From positions 293,976-357,975 of the forward strand of contig NZ_JAAOXD010000004.1 in NCBI RefSeq assembly GCF_014694315.1: a stretch of 64,000 nucleotides of DNA, given 5' to 3'. The stretch's first letter is position 1; each line of letters starts with the position of its first letter. A program made the position numbers and the translations under genes. Of the stretch, positions 42,848 through 53,214 are shown piece after piece. This DNA comes from Arthrobacter ipis (GTDB lineage: Bacteria > Actinomycetota > Actinomycetes > Actinomycetales > Micrococcaceae). Under the pieces are notes generated by a model that was not told the DNA's origin, did not search any database, and saw only the letters and a program-made list of their open reading frames with translations.

Positions 42848-44044
42848 ATGCAGCGCCGTTTCCGGGGACCGCCCACAGCAGCGATCGTGGTTGCCGTGGC
42901 CATCTTCGAGGTGGTGGGCACGGTGTTCGCCTCCGCGCGGCAGCCGGACCACCGGCCGCTGGATGCCCTCGCGTTCGTCCTGCTGCTGGCGGGACCGGCC
43001 TCCCTGTCGCTGCGGCGCCGCGCCCCGCTGGTGATGCTTCCGGCCGCGGCGGCGTCCGTCGCGGCGTATCTGGTGCTCGGCTACGCATGGGGTCCGGTGT
43101 TCCTGTCTTTGGCGCTGGCGATCGTGCTTTCCGCGGCGGCCGGGAAGCGCTGGCAAACCTGGACCGTGGCCGGGGCATGCGCAACCGTCCTGGTGGCGGG
43201 CGCGGCAGCCGGCGGCGACGAGTTTGCCCTCATCCGGGCATTCGCCGGGACCTCGTGGCTGGCCATTCTTGTGCTGTTGGGGGAGGGCGCGCGGCTGCGC
43301 GGCGAACGGGTGGCGGAACGGCGCCGCCAGCACGAGGCGCGCGAGCAGGCCGCCCGCGACGAGTACCGGCTGACGCTCGCCCGGGACATCCACGACGTCG
43401 TTGCCCACTCCCTGTCGCTCATCAACGTCCGTGCCTCCGTGGCGCTGCACCTCGGGGAGAAGGACCCTGACCAGTTCCGCCCCGCGCTGGAAGCCATCAA
43501 GGCCGCGAGCAAGGATTCGCTCGCCGAGGTCCGCCAGCTCCTGGGCGTGCTCCGCGAGGACGCCCCGCTGAGTCCCGCGCCGCCGCCGCGGCTCGACAGG
43601 ATTCCCGGGCTCGCCGAGGACGCCCGCCGCGCTGGGCTCGAAGTCAGCCTGACCCAGCCGGAGGCCACCGCTGCGCAGCAGCTTCCGGACGCCGTCCAGG
43701 AAGCGGCGTACCGGATCGTCCAGGAGGCCCTGACCAACGTGGTGCGGCATTCCGGAGCCCGGAAGGCCGCCGTCGTCCTTGCCCTGGAGGGCACGACCCC
43801 GGTAGGGAACCCCGGAAAGCAGCTCACCGTGACCGTTGACGACGACGGCGCCGGTGCCGCCGGAGTGCCTGAAGGCAACGGGGTGACGGGGATGCGGGAG
43901 AGGGCGGCCGCCGTGGGCGGCTCGCTCCACGTGGCGCCGCTCAACCGTGAGCCGCTGCATCCGGGCTGGCGGGTCCGCGCGGTGATACCGGTCGCCGGGC
44001 CGCTGGCCGGCCCCTGGCCGCGACCCGAGCGGGAGGCGCGGTGA
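42848..44044 (+). CDS. Sensor histidine kinase, NarL/DesK class
   Basis: 398 aa from the ATG at 42848; TAGGCT lies nine bases upstream and there is no ribosome site, so it looks leaderless. The N-terminal half has about five hydrophobic helices (AAIVVAVAIFEVVGTVFASA, GPVFLSLALAIVLSAAAGKR, TSWLAILVLLGEGARLRGER) and no large extracellular domain. The HisKA_3 dimer helix is LTLARDIHDVVAHSLSLINV with the phosphorylated His in RDIHDVVAHS. The HATPase domain has EAAYRIVQEALTNVVRHSG and VDDDGAG, then GNGVTGMRERAAAVGG. It overlaps the response regulator gene by four bases (GTGA). The signal is probably membrane-linked, as for DesK-type sensors. Confidence 0.93.
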   Translation: MQRRFRGPPTAAIVVAVAIFEVVGTVFASARQPDHRPLDALAFVLLLAGPASLSLRRRAPLVMLPAAAASVAAYLVLGYAWGPVFLSLALAIVLSAAAGKRWQTWTVAGACATVLVAGAAAGGDEFALIRAFAGTSWLAILVLLGEGARLRGERVAERRRQHEAREQAARDEYRLTLARDIHDVVAHSLSLINVRASVALHLGEKDPDQFRPALEAIKAASKDSLAEVRQLLGVLREDAPLSPAPPPRLDRIPGLAEDARRAGLEVSLTQPEATAAQQLPDAVQEAAYRIVQEALTNVVRHSGARKAAVVLALEGTTPVGNPGKQLTVTVDDDGAGAAGVPEGNGVTGMRERAAAVGGSLHVAPLNREPLHPGWRVRAVIPVAGPLAGPWPRPEREAR

Positions 44045-44706
44045 TCCGCATCCTGCTGGCCGATGACCAGAACCTCATCCGCGCCGGCTTCCGCGCCCTC
44101 CTCAACGCCGAACCGGACATGGAGGTGGTGGCCGAGTGCGGCACCGGCCGCGACGCCGTCCGCCTGGCCGCCCGGGAGCGTCCCGACGTCGTGCTCATGG
44201 ACATCCGCATGCCCGAGATGGACGGGCTGGAGGCCACCCGCAAGATCATGGCGGACCAGGCCCTCGCCGGCACGCGCATCATCATCCTCACCACCTTCGA
44301 ACTGGACGAATACATCGCGGAGGCGGTGCGGGCCGGGGCAGCAGGGTTCCTGGTGAAGGACACCGAACCCGAGGAATTGCTCCGCGCCGTGCGCGTGGTC
44401 CACGACGGCGACGCGCTGCTCTCGCCGTCGGTCACCCGGCGCATCATGGCCCAGTTGGCGCTCCAGTCCCGGGCGACGGCGGCTCCGGCGTCGCTGGCGA
44501 ACATCACCGAGCGCGAGCGGGAAGTCCTGCGGCTCGTGGGCGAGGGCCTGAACAATGCCGAGATCGCGGAGCGGCTGGTGATCACACCGCTCACCGCCAA
44601 GACACACGTCTCACGCATCATGACCAAGCTGCTGGTCCGTGACCGGGCGCAGCTGGTGGTACTGGCGTACGAATCGGGCCTCGTCCGGCCCGGCTGGGCC
44701 GGCTGA
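44041..44706 (+). CDS. LuxR/NarL-type response regulator
   Basis: 221 aa, GTG start overlapping the kinase stop. Receiver domain (1-120): acidic pair in IRILLADDQNLIRAGF, phosphorylated Asp in PDVVLMDIRMPEMDGLEATR, and Lys in AAGFLVKDTEPEELLRAV. C-terminal LuxR HTH (about 155-215): ITEREREVLRLVGEGLNNAE then IAERLVITPLTAKTHVSRIM. It is coupled to the upstream kinase. Candidate target sites with ACTCC-N4-GGAGT lie before the kinase gene and before the SHOCT gene that follows. Confidence 0.95.
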   Translation: MIRILLADDQNLIRAGFRALLNAEPDMEVVAECGTGRDAVRLAARERPDVVLMDIRMPEMDGLEATRKIMADQALAGTRIIILTTFELDEYIAEAVRAGAAGFLVKDTEPEELLRAVRVVHDGDALLSPSVTRRIMAQLALQSRATAAPASLANITEREREVLRLVGEGLNNAEIAERLVITPLTAKTHVSRIMTKLLVRDRAQLVVLAYESGLVRPGWAG

Positions 44707-44720
44707 GGCAGCAGGCGCGT

Positions 44721-44736
44721 GACTCCTGGCGGAGTA
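44721..44736. promoter_or_regulatory. Second predicted response-regulator site, upstream of the SHOCT gene
   Basis: GACTCCTGGCGGAGTA repeats the ACTCC-N4-GGAGT arms of the site at 42774. It lies 14 bp after the response regulator stop and 110 bp before the next gene. Confidence 0.45.
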
Positions 44737-44845
44737 CGCGGGGCACCCAAGGTGACTCCCGGCGTCGGACGACCCGCCGCCGTCGGACGGCCAGACTCGA
44801 ACCAGAGCCGAAAGCCGGCCCGTACCGAGATTTTGGGAGCACGAC

Positions 44846-45154
44846 ATGACTTCATCCCTAGCCACCACTTTTGCGGTGCAGTCCGCGCAGCTTGTGGCCG
44901 ATCCCGCCGCCCACGGCCCGTGGGGCACAGGATTCTCGCCATGGTTCCTGCTGTTCCCGCTGTTCTGGATCCTGGTGATCGGACTGTTCATCTTCTTCGC
45001 CCGGCGCACCTGGCGCAGGAACCACGAGTGGGCCACCACCCGCGGCGGAGAAAGCGTCCTGCGCGAGCGCTACGCACGCGGCGAAATTGATGAGACCGAA
45101 TACCGTCAGCGGCTGGAGGTCCTGCGGGGGGACTCGCGGGGGAACCGCAGGTAA
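44846..45154 (+). CDS. Small membrane protein with SHOCT domain
   Basis: 102 aa, ATG preceded by GGGAGCACGAC. An N-terminal segment of about 35 residues leads to one membrane helix (PWFLLFPLFWILVIGLFIFF) with a basic stop (ARRTWRRN). The C-terminus is a SHOCT motif (ESVLRERYARGEIDETEYRQ then RLEVL), a short oligomerisation module found at the ends of many bacterial membrane proteins. It lies just after the two-component system and before an ABC-2 exporter. The response-regulator-like site in its promoter suggests that it belongs to the same regulon. Confidence 0.8.
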   Translation: MTSSLATTFAVQSAQLVADPAAHGPWGTGFSPWFLLFPLFWILVIGLFIFFARRTWRRNHEWATTRGGESVLRERYARGEIDETEYRQRLEVLRGDSRGNRR

Positions 45155-45239
45155 CGGCTACCGCAACGCGAGGTCAGGTATCGCCCGATTATGAGATGCA
45201 GCTATTCCTTTGGCCCGCGCCGCGTACTAGCGTGATGGG

Positions 45240-46253
45240 GTGCCCGAACTCCATTCCGCTGAAGGAACGTCCAAGAAGCCTGTGCCCGCCCACGAGACAG
45301 GGCCCGAGAAACATAAAGCGCCCGCCGCGCCGCAGTACGTGATTACCGCAGAGAACCTGACCAAGACCTACGGCGACGTCATCGCCGTCGACGGCATTTC
45401 CTTCAGCGTTCCCGCGGGGGAGTCCTTCGGGCTGCTCGGGCCGAACGGCGCGGGCAAGTCCACCACCATGAAAATGATCGGCGGCGTGTCCCAGCGGACG
45501 TCCGGGAACCTGACCATCATGGGGCTGGATCCCGAGCAGAACGGTCCCGAGGTGCGCGCGCACCTGGGCGTGGTGCCGCAGCAGGACAACCTGGACGAGG
45601 AACTCAAGGTCCGGGACAACCTGCTGGTCTACGGCCGCTACTTTGGCCTGCCCATGAGCTACCTCAAGCCCAAGGCCGACGAACTGCTCGAATTCGCGCA
45701 GCTGACGGACAAGGCCAAGTCCAAGGTGGACGCCCTGTCCGGCGGCATGAAGCGGCGCCTCACCATTGCGCGCTCGCTCATCAACGAACCCCGCATCCTG
45801 CTGCTCGACGAGCCCACCACCGGCCTGGACCCGCAGGCGCGGCACATCCTCTGGGACCGGCTGTTCCGCCTGAAGGAGCAGGGTGTCACGCTGATCCTCA
45901 CCACGCACTACATGGACGAGGCGGAGCAGCTTTGCGACCGGCTGATCGTGGTGGACAAGGGCCGGATCATGGCGGAGGGATCGCCGGCCGCGCTCATCCG
46001 GGACTACTCCACCCGCGAGGTCCTCGAGCTGAGGTTCGGGTCGGAACGCAACGCCAGCATCGGGGCCGAGCTCGAGGGCATCGGCGAACGCCTGGAAACG
46101 CTCCCGGACCGGGTGCTCATCTACACGCACGACGGCGAGGCGGCGCTGGAGGAAGTCTCCGGCCGCGGACTGCGGCCGCTGACGTCGCTGGTGCGCAGGT
46201 CCTCGCTGGAGGACGTGTTCCTCCGGCTCACCGGCAGGAGCCTCGTTGACTGA
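45240..46253 (+). CDS. ABC-2 exporter ATP-binding protein (DrrA-like)
   Basis: 337 aa from a GTG with TACTAG about nine bases upstream and no ribosome site. An N-terminal extension of about 35 residues precedes the ATPase: Walker A LLGPNGAGKSTTMKMIGG, Q-loop VVPQQDNLDEEL, signature LSGGMKRRLTIARSL, Walker B LLLDEPTTGLDPQAR and H-loop ILTTHYMDEAEQLCDRL. The 90-residue C-terminal domain (STREVLELRFGSERN, RRSSLEDVFLRLTGRSL) is the DrrA/CcmA-type domain. With the two permeases that follow it forms an ABC-2 exporter of lipid, antibiotic or polymer type; the substrate is unknown. Confidence 0.93.
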   Translation: MPELHSAEGTSKKPVPAHETGPEKHKAPAAPQYVITAENLTKTYGDVIAVDGISFSVPAGESFGLLGPNGAGKSTTMKMIGGVSQRTSGNLTIMGLDPEQNGPEVRAHLGVVPQQDNLDEELKVRDNLLVYGRYFGLPMSYLKPKADELLEFAQLTDKAKSKVDALSGGMKRRLTIARSLINEPRILLLDEPTTGLDPQARHILWDRLFRLKEQGVTLILTTHYMDEAEQLCDRLIVVDKGRIMAEGSPAALIRDYSTREVLELRFGSERNASIGAELEGIGERLETLPDRVLIYTHDGEAALEEVSGRGLRPLTSLVRRSSLEDVFLRLTGRSLVD

Positions 46254-47145
46254 GCCGTCGCCTCGCATGCCGGCCGCCCGGCCGGCCACCGCTGTTTCAG
46301 CGGATAGTACGACGGTGGGACGCACCCTACGGGCGCACCCTCCCGAGGTGTCGGCCGCCAGGGCGCGGCGCTGGGGCGCCTTCTACTACGCCGAGCAGGT
46401 GCTCCGCGTCATGAAGGGGTACGGCTGGTCCATCTTCCTGTACAGCGTGGGCCAGCCCGCCGCGTACCTGTTCGCGATGGGCGTCGGCCTGGCCACACTG
46501 GTGGACACCAACGCTGTCTCCGCATTCGGCGGCGTCAGCTACATCGCCTTCATCGCGCCGGCCCTGCTCGTCTCCGCCGCGGTCATGACCGCCGGCACCG
46601 AATTCACGTTCCCTGTTATGGACGGCTTCAAATGGCGACGGGTCTACTACGGGCCGCACGCCTCCCCGCTGACGCCGGAGCAGATCGCGGCGGGGCAGAT
46701 CATCGCGGTGACCCTGCGGTTCCTGCTGCAGTCCGTCATCTACTTCGTGATCGTGGCCCTGTTCGGTGCATCACCCAGTGGCTGGGGCTGGGGTTCCGTG
46801 CTGGTGGCAACCCTCGCCGGGCTCTCGTTCGGCCTGCCGCTCATGGCGTACGCCGCATCCATCAAGGAGGACAAGGGCCAGTTCGCCATGGTGATGCGGT
46901 TCATCGTCATGCCGCTGTTCCTGTTCTCCGGCACCTTCTTTCCGCTGGACACCCTGCCCGTGCTGGTCCGCTGGATCGGCTGGATTTCGCCCATCTGGCA
47001 CGGCACGGAGCTGGGCCGGGTGATGACCTTCGGCTACGAGGAATCCCCGGTGCTGACCATTATCCATGTCGTGTTCCTGCTGGCCCTCGCCTGGTTCGGC
47101 TGGGTGCTCACCAAACGCCAATTCGTCAGGAGGATGGGGCAGTGA
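46246..47145 (+). CDS. ABC-2 type transporter permease, first subunit
   Basis: 299 aa. The TTG at 46246 overlaps the ATPase end by eight bases and has GGCAGGAG five bases upstream, so I prefer it to the ATG at 46267. After a Pro/Ala-rich cytoplasmic start and YYAEQVLRVMKGYGWSIFLY, six hydrophobic helices follow, with the ABC-2 stretch GTFFPLDTLPVLVRWIGWIS and PIWHGTELGRVMTF near the end. It is about 20% similar by eye to the next permease in the last 100 residues (both have FPLDTLP/YPLSVYP and WHG-E), so the two form a heterodimeric channel. Confidence 0.9.
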   Translation: MTEPSPRMPAARPATAVSADSTTVGRTLRAHPPEVSAARARRWGAFYYAEQVLRVMKGYGWSIFLYSVGQPAAYLFAMGVGLATLVDTNAVSAFGGVSYIAFIAPALLVSAAVMTAGTEFTFPVMDGFKWRRVYYGPHASPLTPEQIAAGQIIAVTLRFLLQSVIYFVIVALFGASPSGWGWGSVLVATLAGLSFGLPLMAYAASIKEDKGQFAMVMRFIVMPLFLFSGTFFPLDTLPVLVRWIGWISPIWHGTELGRVMTFGYEESPVLTIIHVVFLLALAWFGWVLTKRQFVRRMGQ

Positions 47146-47975
47146 CAGTCCTGACCCAGGGCCACGCCGTCACGGACGAAGCCCGGAACCGGCGCTTCGG
47201 CCCCCTGTACTCGCGCAACGCCCGGGCGGTGATCGGGCGCGGGCTGATGGCCACCAAGAGCAGCAACTGGATGGTCATGCTGTCCGGGTTCTTCGAGCCT
47301 GTGCTGTTCCTGATTTCCATGGGCGTCGGGATGGGTGCCGTGGTGGGTAACGTCTCCGGTCCGGGCGGCCAGGAGATCAGCTACGCGGCGTACATCGCCC
47401 CGGCGCTCCTTGCGGTCTCGGCCATGAACGGGGCGGTGTACGACTCCACCTGGAATGTCTTCTTCAAGATGAACTTCGCCAAGCTCTACCAGGGGATGCT
47501 GTACACCTCGCTCGGGCCCGTGGACGTGGCAATCGGCGAGATCATCCTGGCCCTGCTGCGCGGCCTGCTGTACGCCACAGGGTTCACGGCGGTCATGGGG
47601 CTGATGGGCCTGATCACCACTCCATGGGCGCTGCTGATGATTCCGGCCTCGGTGCTGATCGCGTTCGGGTTCGCCAGCTTCGGCATGGGCATCACGAGCT
47701 TCATGAAGACCTTCCAGCAGATGGACTGGGTGAACTTCATCATGCTGCCGATGTTCCTGTTCAGCGCCACCTTCTATCCGCTGAGCGTCTACCCCGAGTA
47801 CATCCAGTGGCTGATCCAGGCCATGCCGCTGTGGCACGGCGTGGAGCTGCTGCGGCAGATCAGCGCGGCCTCCTTCACCCCGGCGACGGCCATCCACGTG
47901 GGCTACTACCTGGTGATGATCGTGCTGGGCCTCATGCTCACCACCGGCAGGCTGCGGAGCCTGTTCCTGAAGTAG
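47142..47975 (+). CDS. ABC-2 type transporter permease, second subunit
   Basis: 277 aa from the GTG at 47142, which overlaps the previous stop (GTGA) and has AGGAGG eight bases upstream. Six hydrophobic helices are visible; conserved stretches are YSRNARAVIGRGLMATKSSN at the N-terminus, SYAAYIAPALLAVSAMNGAV, ASFGMGITSFMKTFQQMDWV and SATFYPLSVYPEYIQWLIQA. The MPLWHGVELLRQ motif is typical of DrrB/NodJ-like permeases. It completes the exporter operon. Confidence 0.9.
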   Translation: MTVLTQGHAVTDEARNRRFGPLYSRNARAVIGRGLMATKSSNWMVMLSGFFEPVLFLISMGVGMGAVVGNVSGPGGQEISYAAYIAPALLAVSAMNGAVYDSTWNVFFKMNFAKLYQGMLYTSLGPVDVAIGEIILALLRGLLYATGFTAVMGLMGLITTPWALLMIPASVLIAFGFASFGMGITSFMKTFQQMDWVNFIMLPMFLFSATFYPLSVYPEYIQWLIQAMPLWHGVELLRQISAASFTPATAIHVGYYLVMIVLGLMLTTGRLRSLFLK

Positions 47976-48037
47976 ACAGGTGTTCGCCGCCGGTGGAAGC
48001 GTCCTGGGGCGGTCCGGGGATTTGAGAGAATAGCTTC

Positions 48038-48601
48038 ATGCAATCTCTGGGCAGCTCCAAGTCTTCATCCACCCCGGGCCGGGGCGGATTCTCCATGTTC
48101 CGCATCAGCGGTCCGGGCCTGCTGGTCCTGATCACCGCCTTCCTCGTGGCAGTGATCTTCGCCGCCAACCAGAACGACGTCGTCGGCTGGGTTGTTGCCG
48201 TCATCGCGCTGTTCTGGCTGGCGCTGGCTTCCTTCGTGGTCTTCAGCATCCAGCGGGCGGCCAAGAAGGCCGGGGCAAAGATCAACGAGGCGCACAACGC
48301 GTTCAACGCCGCCGCAGGCCGCGCACCCTCCACCGTTTCGGCCGACCACGGCGGAACCCGCCTGGTCCGTGAACGCGGCGAGGCCGAGGAAATCCGGGAC
48401 ATGAAGCTGGACCACTCCTTCAAGATCGTGCAGGTGCAGGTACGCGTGGTGGAGCAGGAGCGGGCCAAGGGCGCAGCTGCGGACCAGGACACCATCCGCC
48501 GCGCCCTGGAGACCATCGAAATCACCGCCACCAACGCACGTGACATGATCAAGTCGTCCGGCGGCTCCGGCGAGCCCGTGGCCGGAACCATCATCGACTA
48601 G
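48038..48601 (+). CDS. Two-helix membrane protein with a cytoplasmic helical tail
   Basis: 187 aa. After a Ser/Gly-rich start, two adjacent membrane helices (GPGLLVLITAFLVAVIFAAN, DVVGWVVAVIALFWLALASF) connect through a very short turn. The remaining 110 residues are charged and helical (SIQRAAKKAGAKINEAHNAF, FKIVQVQVRVVEQERAKGAA, ALETIEITATNARDMI). No named domain is recognised. The gene lies between the exporter and xthA and may be cotranscribed with xthA, whose start is only 10 bp beyond, although xthA also has its own -10 box. Confidence 0.7.
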   Translation: MQSLGSSKSSSTPGRGGFSMFRISGPGLLVLITAFLVAVIFAANQNDVVGWVVAVIALFWLALASFVVFSIQRAAKKAGAKINEAHNAFNAAAGRAPSTVSADHGGTRLVRERGEAEEIRDMKLDHSFKIVQVQVRVVEQERAKGAAADQDTIRRALETIEITATNARDMIKSSGGSGEPVAGTIID

Positions 48602-48611
48602 AGTGGAACGG

Positions 48612-49445
48612 GTGAGCTCGGCATTGAAGAAGGACCACCTTCGCATCGCAACAGTCAACGTCAACGGCCTCCGTGCTGCCTACAAAAAGGGCATGTCGGA
48701 ATGGCTCGCGACCCGCGAAGTGGACATCCTGACGCTGCAGGAAGTCCGGGCCCCTGATGCCATCGTCCGCCAGCTCATCGGCGAAGGGTGGCACATCCTG
48801 CACGCCGAAGCCGAGGCCAAGGGCCGCGCCGGCGTAGCCATCGCCTCCCGCGAGGAGCCCCTCGTCACCCGCGACCACATCGGCGACGACTACTTCGCCA
48901 CAGCCGGCCGCTGGGTGGAGGCGGACTTCCGGGTCCGCGACGCCGAAGGCAACGCGTCCCAGCTGACCGTCGTGAGCGCCTACGTGCACTCCGGCGAGGC
49001 CGGCACCCCCAAGCAGGAGGACAAATACCGCTTCCTGGATCTTATGAGCACGCGTCTGCCCGAGCTCACCAAGCACAGCGACCACGCCCTGGTCACCGGT
49101 GACCTGAACGTCGGCCATACTGAGCTGGACATCAAGAACTGGAAGGGCAACGTCAAGCGTGCCGGCTTCCTGCCCGAGGAGCGCGCCTACTTCGACCGCT
49201 TCTTTGGTGAGGAAATCGGCTGGAAGGATGTTCACAGGGGCCTGGCGGGCAACGTCAACGGCCCCTACACCTGGTGGTCCCAGCGCGGCCAGGCCTTCGA
49301 CAACGACACCGGCTGGCGCATCGACTACCACCTGGCCACCCCCGCCCTCGCGGCCGCCGCAGTTTCGGCCGTCGTGGACCGGGCACCCTCGTGGGACACC
49401 CGCTTCTCTGACCACGCCCCGCTGGTAGTGGACTACCGGCTCTAG
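48612..49445 (+). CDS. xthA: Exodeoxyribonuclease III (AP endonuclease)
   Basis: 277 aa from the GTG at 48612; TAGAGT at 48599-48604 ends seven bases before it, giving a leaderless start. An in-frame GTG at 48603 is less likely. Mg-dependent exonuclease III family: RIATVNVNGLRAAYKKGMSE carries the Asn, ILTLQEVRAPD the metal-binding Glu, VTGDLNVGHTELDIKN the Asp/Asn pair, and FSDHAPLVVDYRL the catalytic Asp-His. It cuts abasic sites and removes 3' blocks in base-excision repair. Confidence 0.95.
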   Translation: MSSALKKDHLRIATVNVNGLRAAYKKGMSEWLATREVDILTLQEVRAPDAIVRQLIGEGWHILHAEAEAKGRAGVAIASREEPLVTRDHIGDDYFATAGRWVEADFRVRDAEGNASQLTVVSAYVHSGEAGTPKQEDKYRFLDLMSTRLPELTKHSDHALVTGDLNVGHTELDIKNWKGNVKRAGFLPEERAYFDRFFGEEIGWKDVHRGLAGNVNGPYTWWSQRGQAFDNDTGWRIDYHLATPALAAAAVSAVVDRAPSWDTRFSDHAPLVVDYRL

Positions 49446-51165
<1,720 letters not shown>

Positions 51166-52223
51166 GCGTGCTCAGCTGCTGCTGGCGGTGATCCGAAAGC
51201 GGGTGGAGTTGGGCAAGGTCCGCAGGTCCGGCCAGGGGGCGTTTCCGCAGCTCATGGCCCTGGTCCAGTGGCTGCAGGCCAGGCTGAACGCCTTCCGCCC
51301 GATGCGGGCCTGGCAGCACTACACCCGGCAGCACGGCCCGCTGATGAGCGCGGGCACCGGCTTCAACATGTTCTTCTCCATCACCGGCCTGCTGGCCACC
51401 GGGTTCTCCATCGCGGGCCTGGCGCTCCGCGGCCAGCCGGCTCTCCTTGACCGGATCACCGCAAGCGTGGCCGAAAGCGCCCCCGGGCTGCTGAAGGTCG
51501 ACGGCGGAGACGGGCTGGTGGACCCCAAGGACCTCCTGAATCCCGACGGTCTCGGCTGGACGGCGGTGATCGCCGCCGTCGTCACCGTCATCACGTCCCT
51601 GGGCTGGATCGCCGGCCTCCGGGAGGGGCTCCGCGGCGTGATGATGCTGGGCCCGCTTAAACTCAATCCCGTGGTCCTCAAACTGCACGACGCCGGAACG
51701 CTGCTGTTGCTGGGCGTCGCCCTGGTCATCAGCTCGGGTGCGTCCCTCGTGTTCGGCACGGCGGCGGGCTGGGCGATGGAGCAGCTACGCCTGGATCCGG
51801 CCGTGGCCGGCCCGATGGCGGCGCTGATCAAGATCGCCGTGCCGCTGGTCCTGAACTGGATCACGGCGCTGATCATGTTCCGGCTGGCCGGCGGCCTGAA
51901 GCTGTCCCGGCAGGCGCTGCTGGAAGGAACCATCCTCGCAGGTGTGGGTACCACTGCGCTGCAGGTCTTCAGCACCGAACTGCTGGCCGGTGCCGGACGC
52001 AACCCCATCCTGGCGCCGTTCGCGATCATCATCGGGCTGCTGATCTGGTTCAACCTGGTCAGCCAGGTCTACCTTGTGGCCGCGTCCTGGTCAGCAATCC
52101 GAGAGGAGGACCTGAAGGCCTCGCCGGCGGCCAAGACCAGGGGCTGGGGGTCACGGCAGGTGCAGCCCGGAAAGACGCCGGTGGAAGGGTACCACCCGGC
52201 CGAGCACCCGCGCCCCGTGGGCG

Positions 52224-52994
52224 TCAGTGTCCGGCGTCGAGGTACTGGTCGGCCCACGCCGCGATAATCTTCGCAGCCCGCGCCGCCTGCCCCTTGCCGG
52301 TCAGGAGGTGGTCGCTGCCCTCCAGCGAGACGAAGTTCCGCGGATGGCGGGCGGTCTGGAAGATCGTGCTGGCGTTCTCGATGCCCACGGTGTTGTCCGT
52401 GGGGGAGTGCAGGACCATCAGGGGCTTGTGCAGCCGCTTGATGCAGTCCGTGAGGTCGGCGTTCTCCAGGTCCTCCACGAAGTGCCGGCGGATCTCCACG
52501 CGCTTGCCGCCCAGGTCCACCTCGGCGCTGCCTTCGCTGAGGATCTTGTCGAGCGCCGCATCAAAGACGTGGGCCACGTGCTTGGGGGAGAAGGGCGCCC
52601 CGACAGTGGCGACCGCATCGACTTCCGGGATCTCTGATGCGGCCGCGAGGACGGCGGCGCCGCCGAAGGAATGCCCCACCAGCAGGGAGATGGCCCGGCC
52701 CTCGGCCCGCATGTACTCCGCAGCCCGGACCGTGTCCGCCACCTTATGGCTGAACGACCCCGCGGACCATTGGCCCGCTGAGCCGCCGAGGCCCACGTTG
52801 TCGAAGCGGAGCATGCCGATCCCGCTGTCCGCCAGTGCCTTGCACATCCGGGATGCCGCGGGGCTGTCCTTGCCAAGCGTGAAGCCGTGCGAAAAGACGC
52901 CCCAGCCCTTCACCGGGCCGTCCGGCACATCGAGAATGCCGGAGAGCAGTTCGCCGGTGGTGCCTTCGAACGAGACTTTTTCGGAGCGGTGCAT
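52224..52994 (-). CDS. Alpha/beta hydrolase (serine peptidase/esterase-like)
   Basis: 256 aa from the ATG at 52994, with AGGGAAAGA upstream. The alpha/beta-hydrolase nucleophile elbow is LLVGHSFGGAAVLAAASEIP (Ser in GHSFGG), the oxyanion strand is GWGVFSHGFTLGKDSPAASR, and the acid and His lie in VLHSPTDNTVGIENASTIF and LEGSDHLLTG. This resembles YuxL/OsmC-associated hydrolases often described as bifunctional alpha/beta hydrolase. The natural substrate is unknown. It is a single gene; a REP-like repeat lies upstream. Confidence 0.85.
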   Translation of the reverse strand: MHRSEKVSFEGTTGELLSGILDVPDGPVKGWGVFSHGFTLGKDSPAASRMCKALADSGIGMLRFDNVGLGGSAGQWSAGSFSHKVADTVRAAEYMRAEGRAISLLVGHSFGGAAVLAAASEIPEVDAVATVGAPFSPKHVAHVFDAALDKILSEGSAEVDLGGKRVEIRRHFVEDLENADLTDCIKRLHKPLMVLHSPTDNTVGIENASTIFQTARHPRNFVSLEGSDHLLTGKGQAARAAKIIAAWADQYLDAGH

Positions 52995-53046
52995 CTGTTC
53001 TTTCCCTGATGGTTGAGTTGGTCGAAACCGTGCCCGGTGGTTGAGC

Positions 53047-53104
53047 TGGGCCCACGCCCGCCGGGTTCCGGGCCGAGTTTGCGAGGTCAGGGCGCGGGTG
53101 GGGA
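53047..53104. repeat. Intergenic repeat copy plus flanking GGTTGAG/TTTCGACAGGCTCAA units
   Basis: TGGGCCCACGCCCGCCGGGT through GCGCGGGTGGGGAG is the fourth copy of the 58-bp repeat. It is bracketed by GGTTGAGTTGGTCGAAAC (53012-53029) and TTTCGACAGGCTCAATCACC (53115-53134), which are inverted relative to each other. Confidence 0.7.
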
Positions 53105-53147
53105 GAAACCAGGATTTCGACAGGCTCAATCACCGGAGTCGGAAAAC

Positions 53148-53202
53148 GACGACGGCGCCGCTCACCGTACGTTTACCGTACGTGGTGAGCGACGCCGTCG
53201 TC
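53148..53202 (-). terminator. Long hairpin terminator after the sdh operon
   Basis: GACGACGGCGCCGCTCACCG (from 53148) pairs with CGGTGAGC-like and ACGCCGTCGTC arms ending at 53202, with a CGTACG core. On the reverse strand it is followed by GTTTTCC. It lies 13 bp after the sdhB stop. Confidence 0.8.
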
Positions 53203-53214
53203 CGCGCTTAATCC

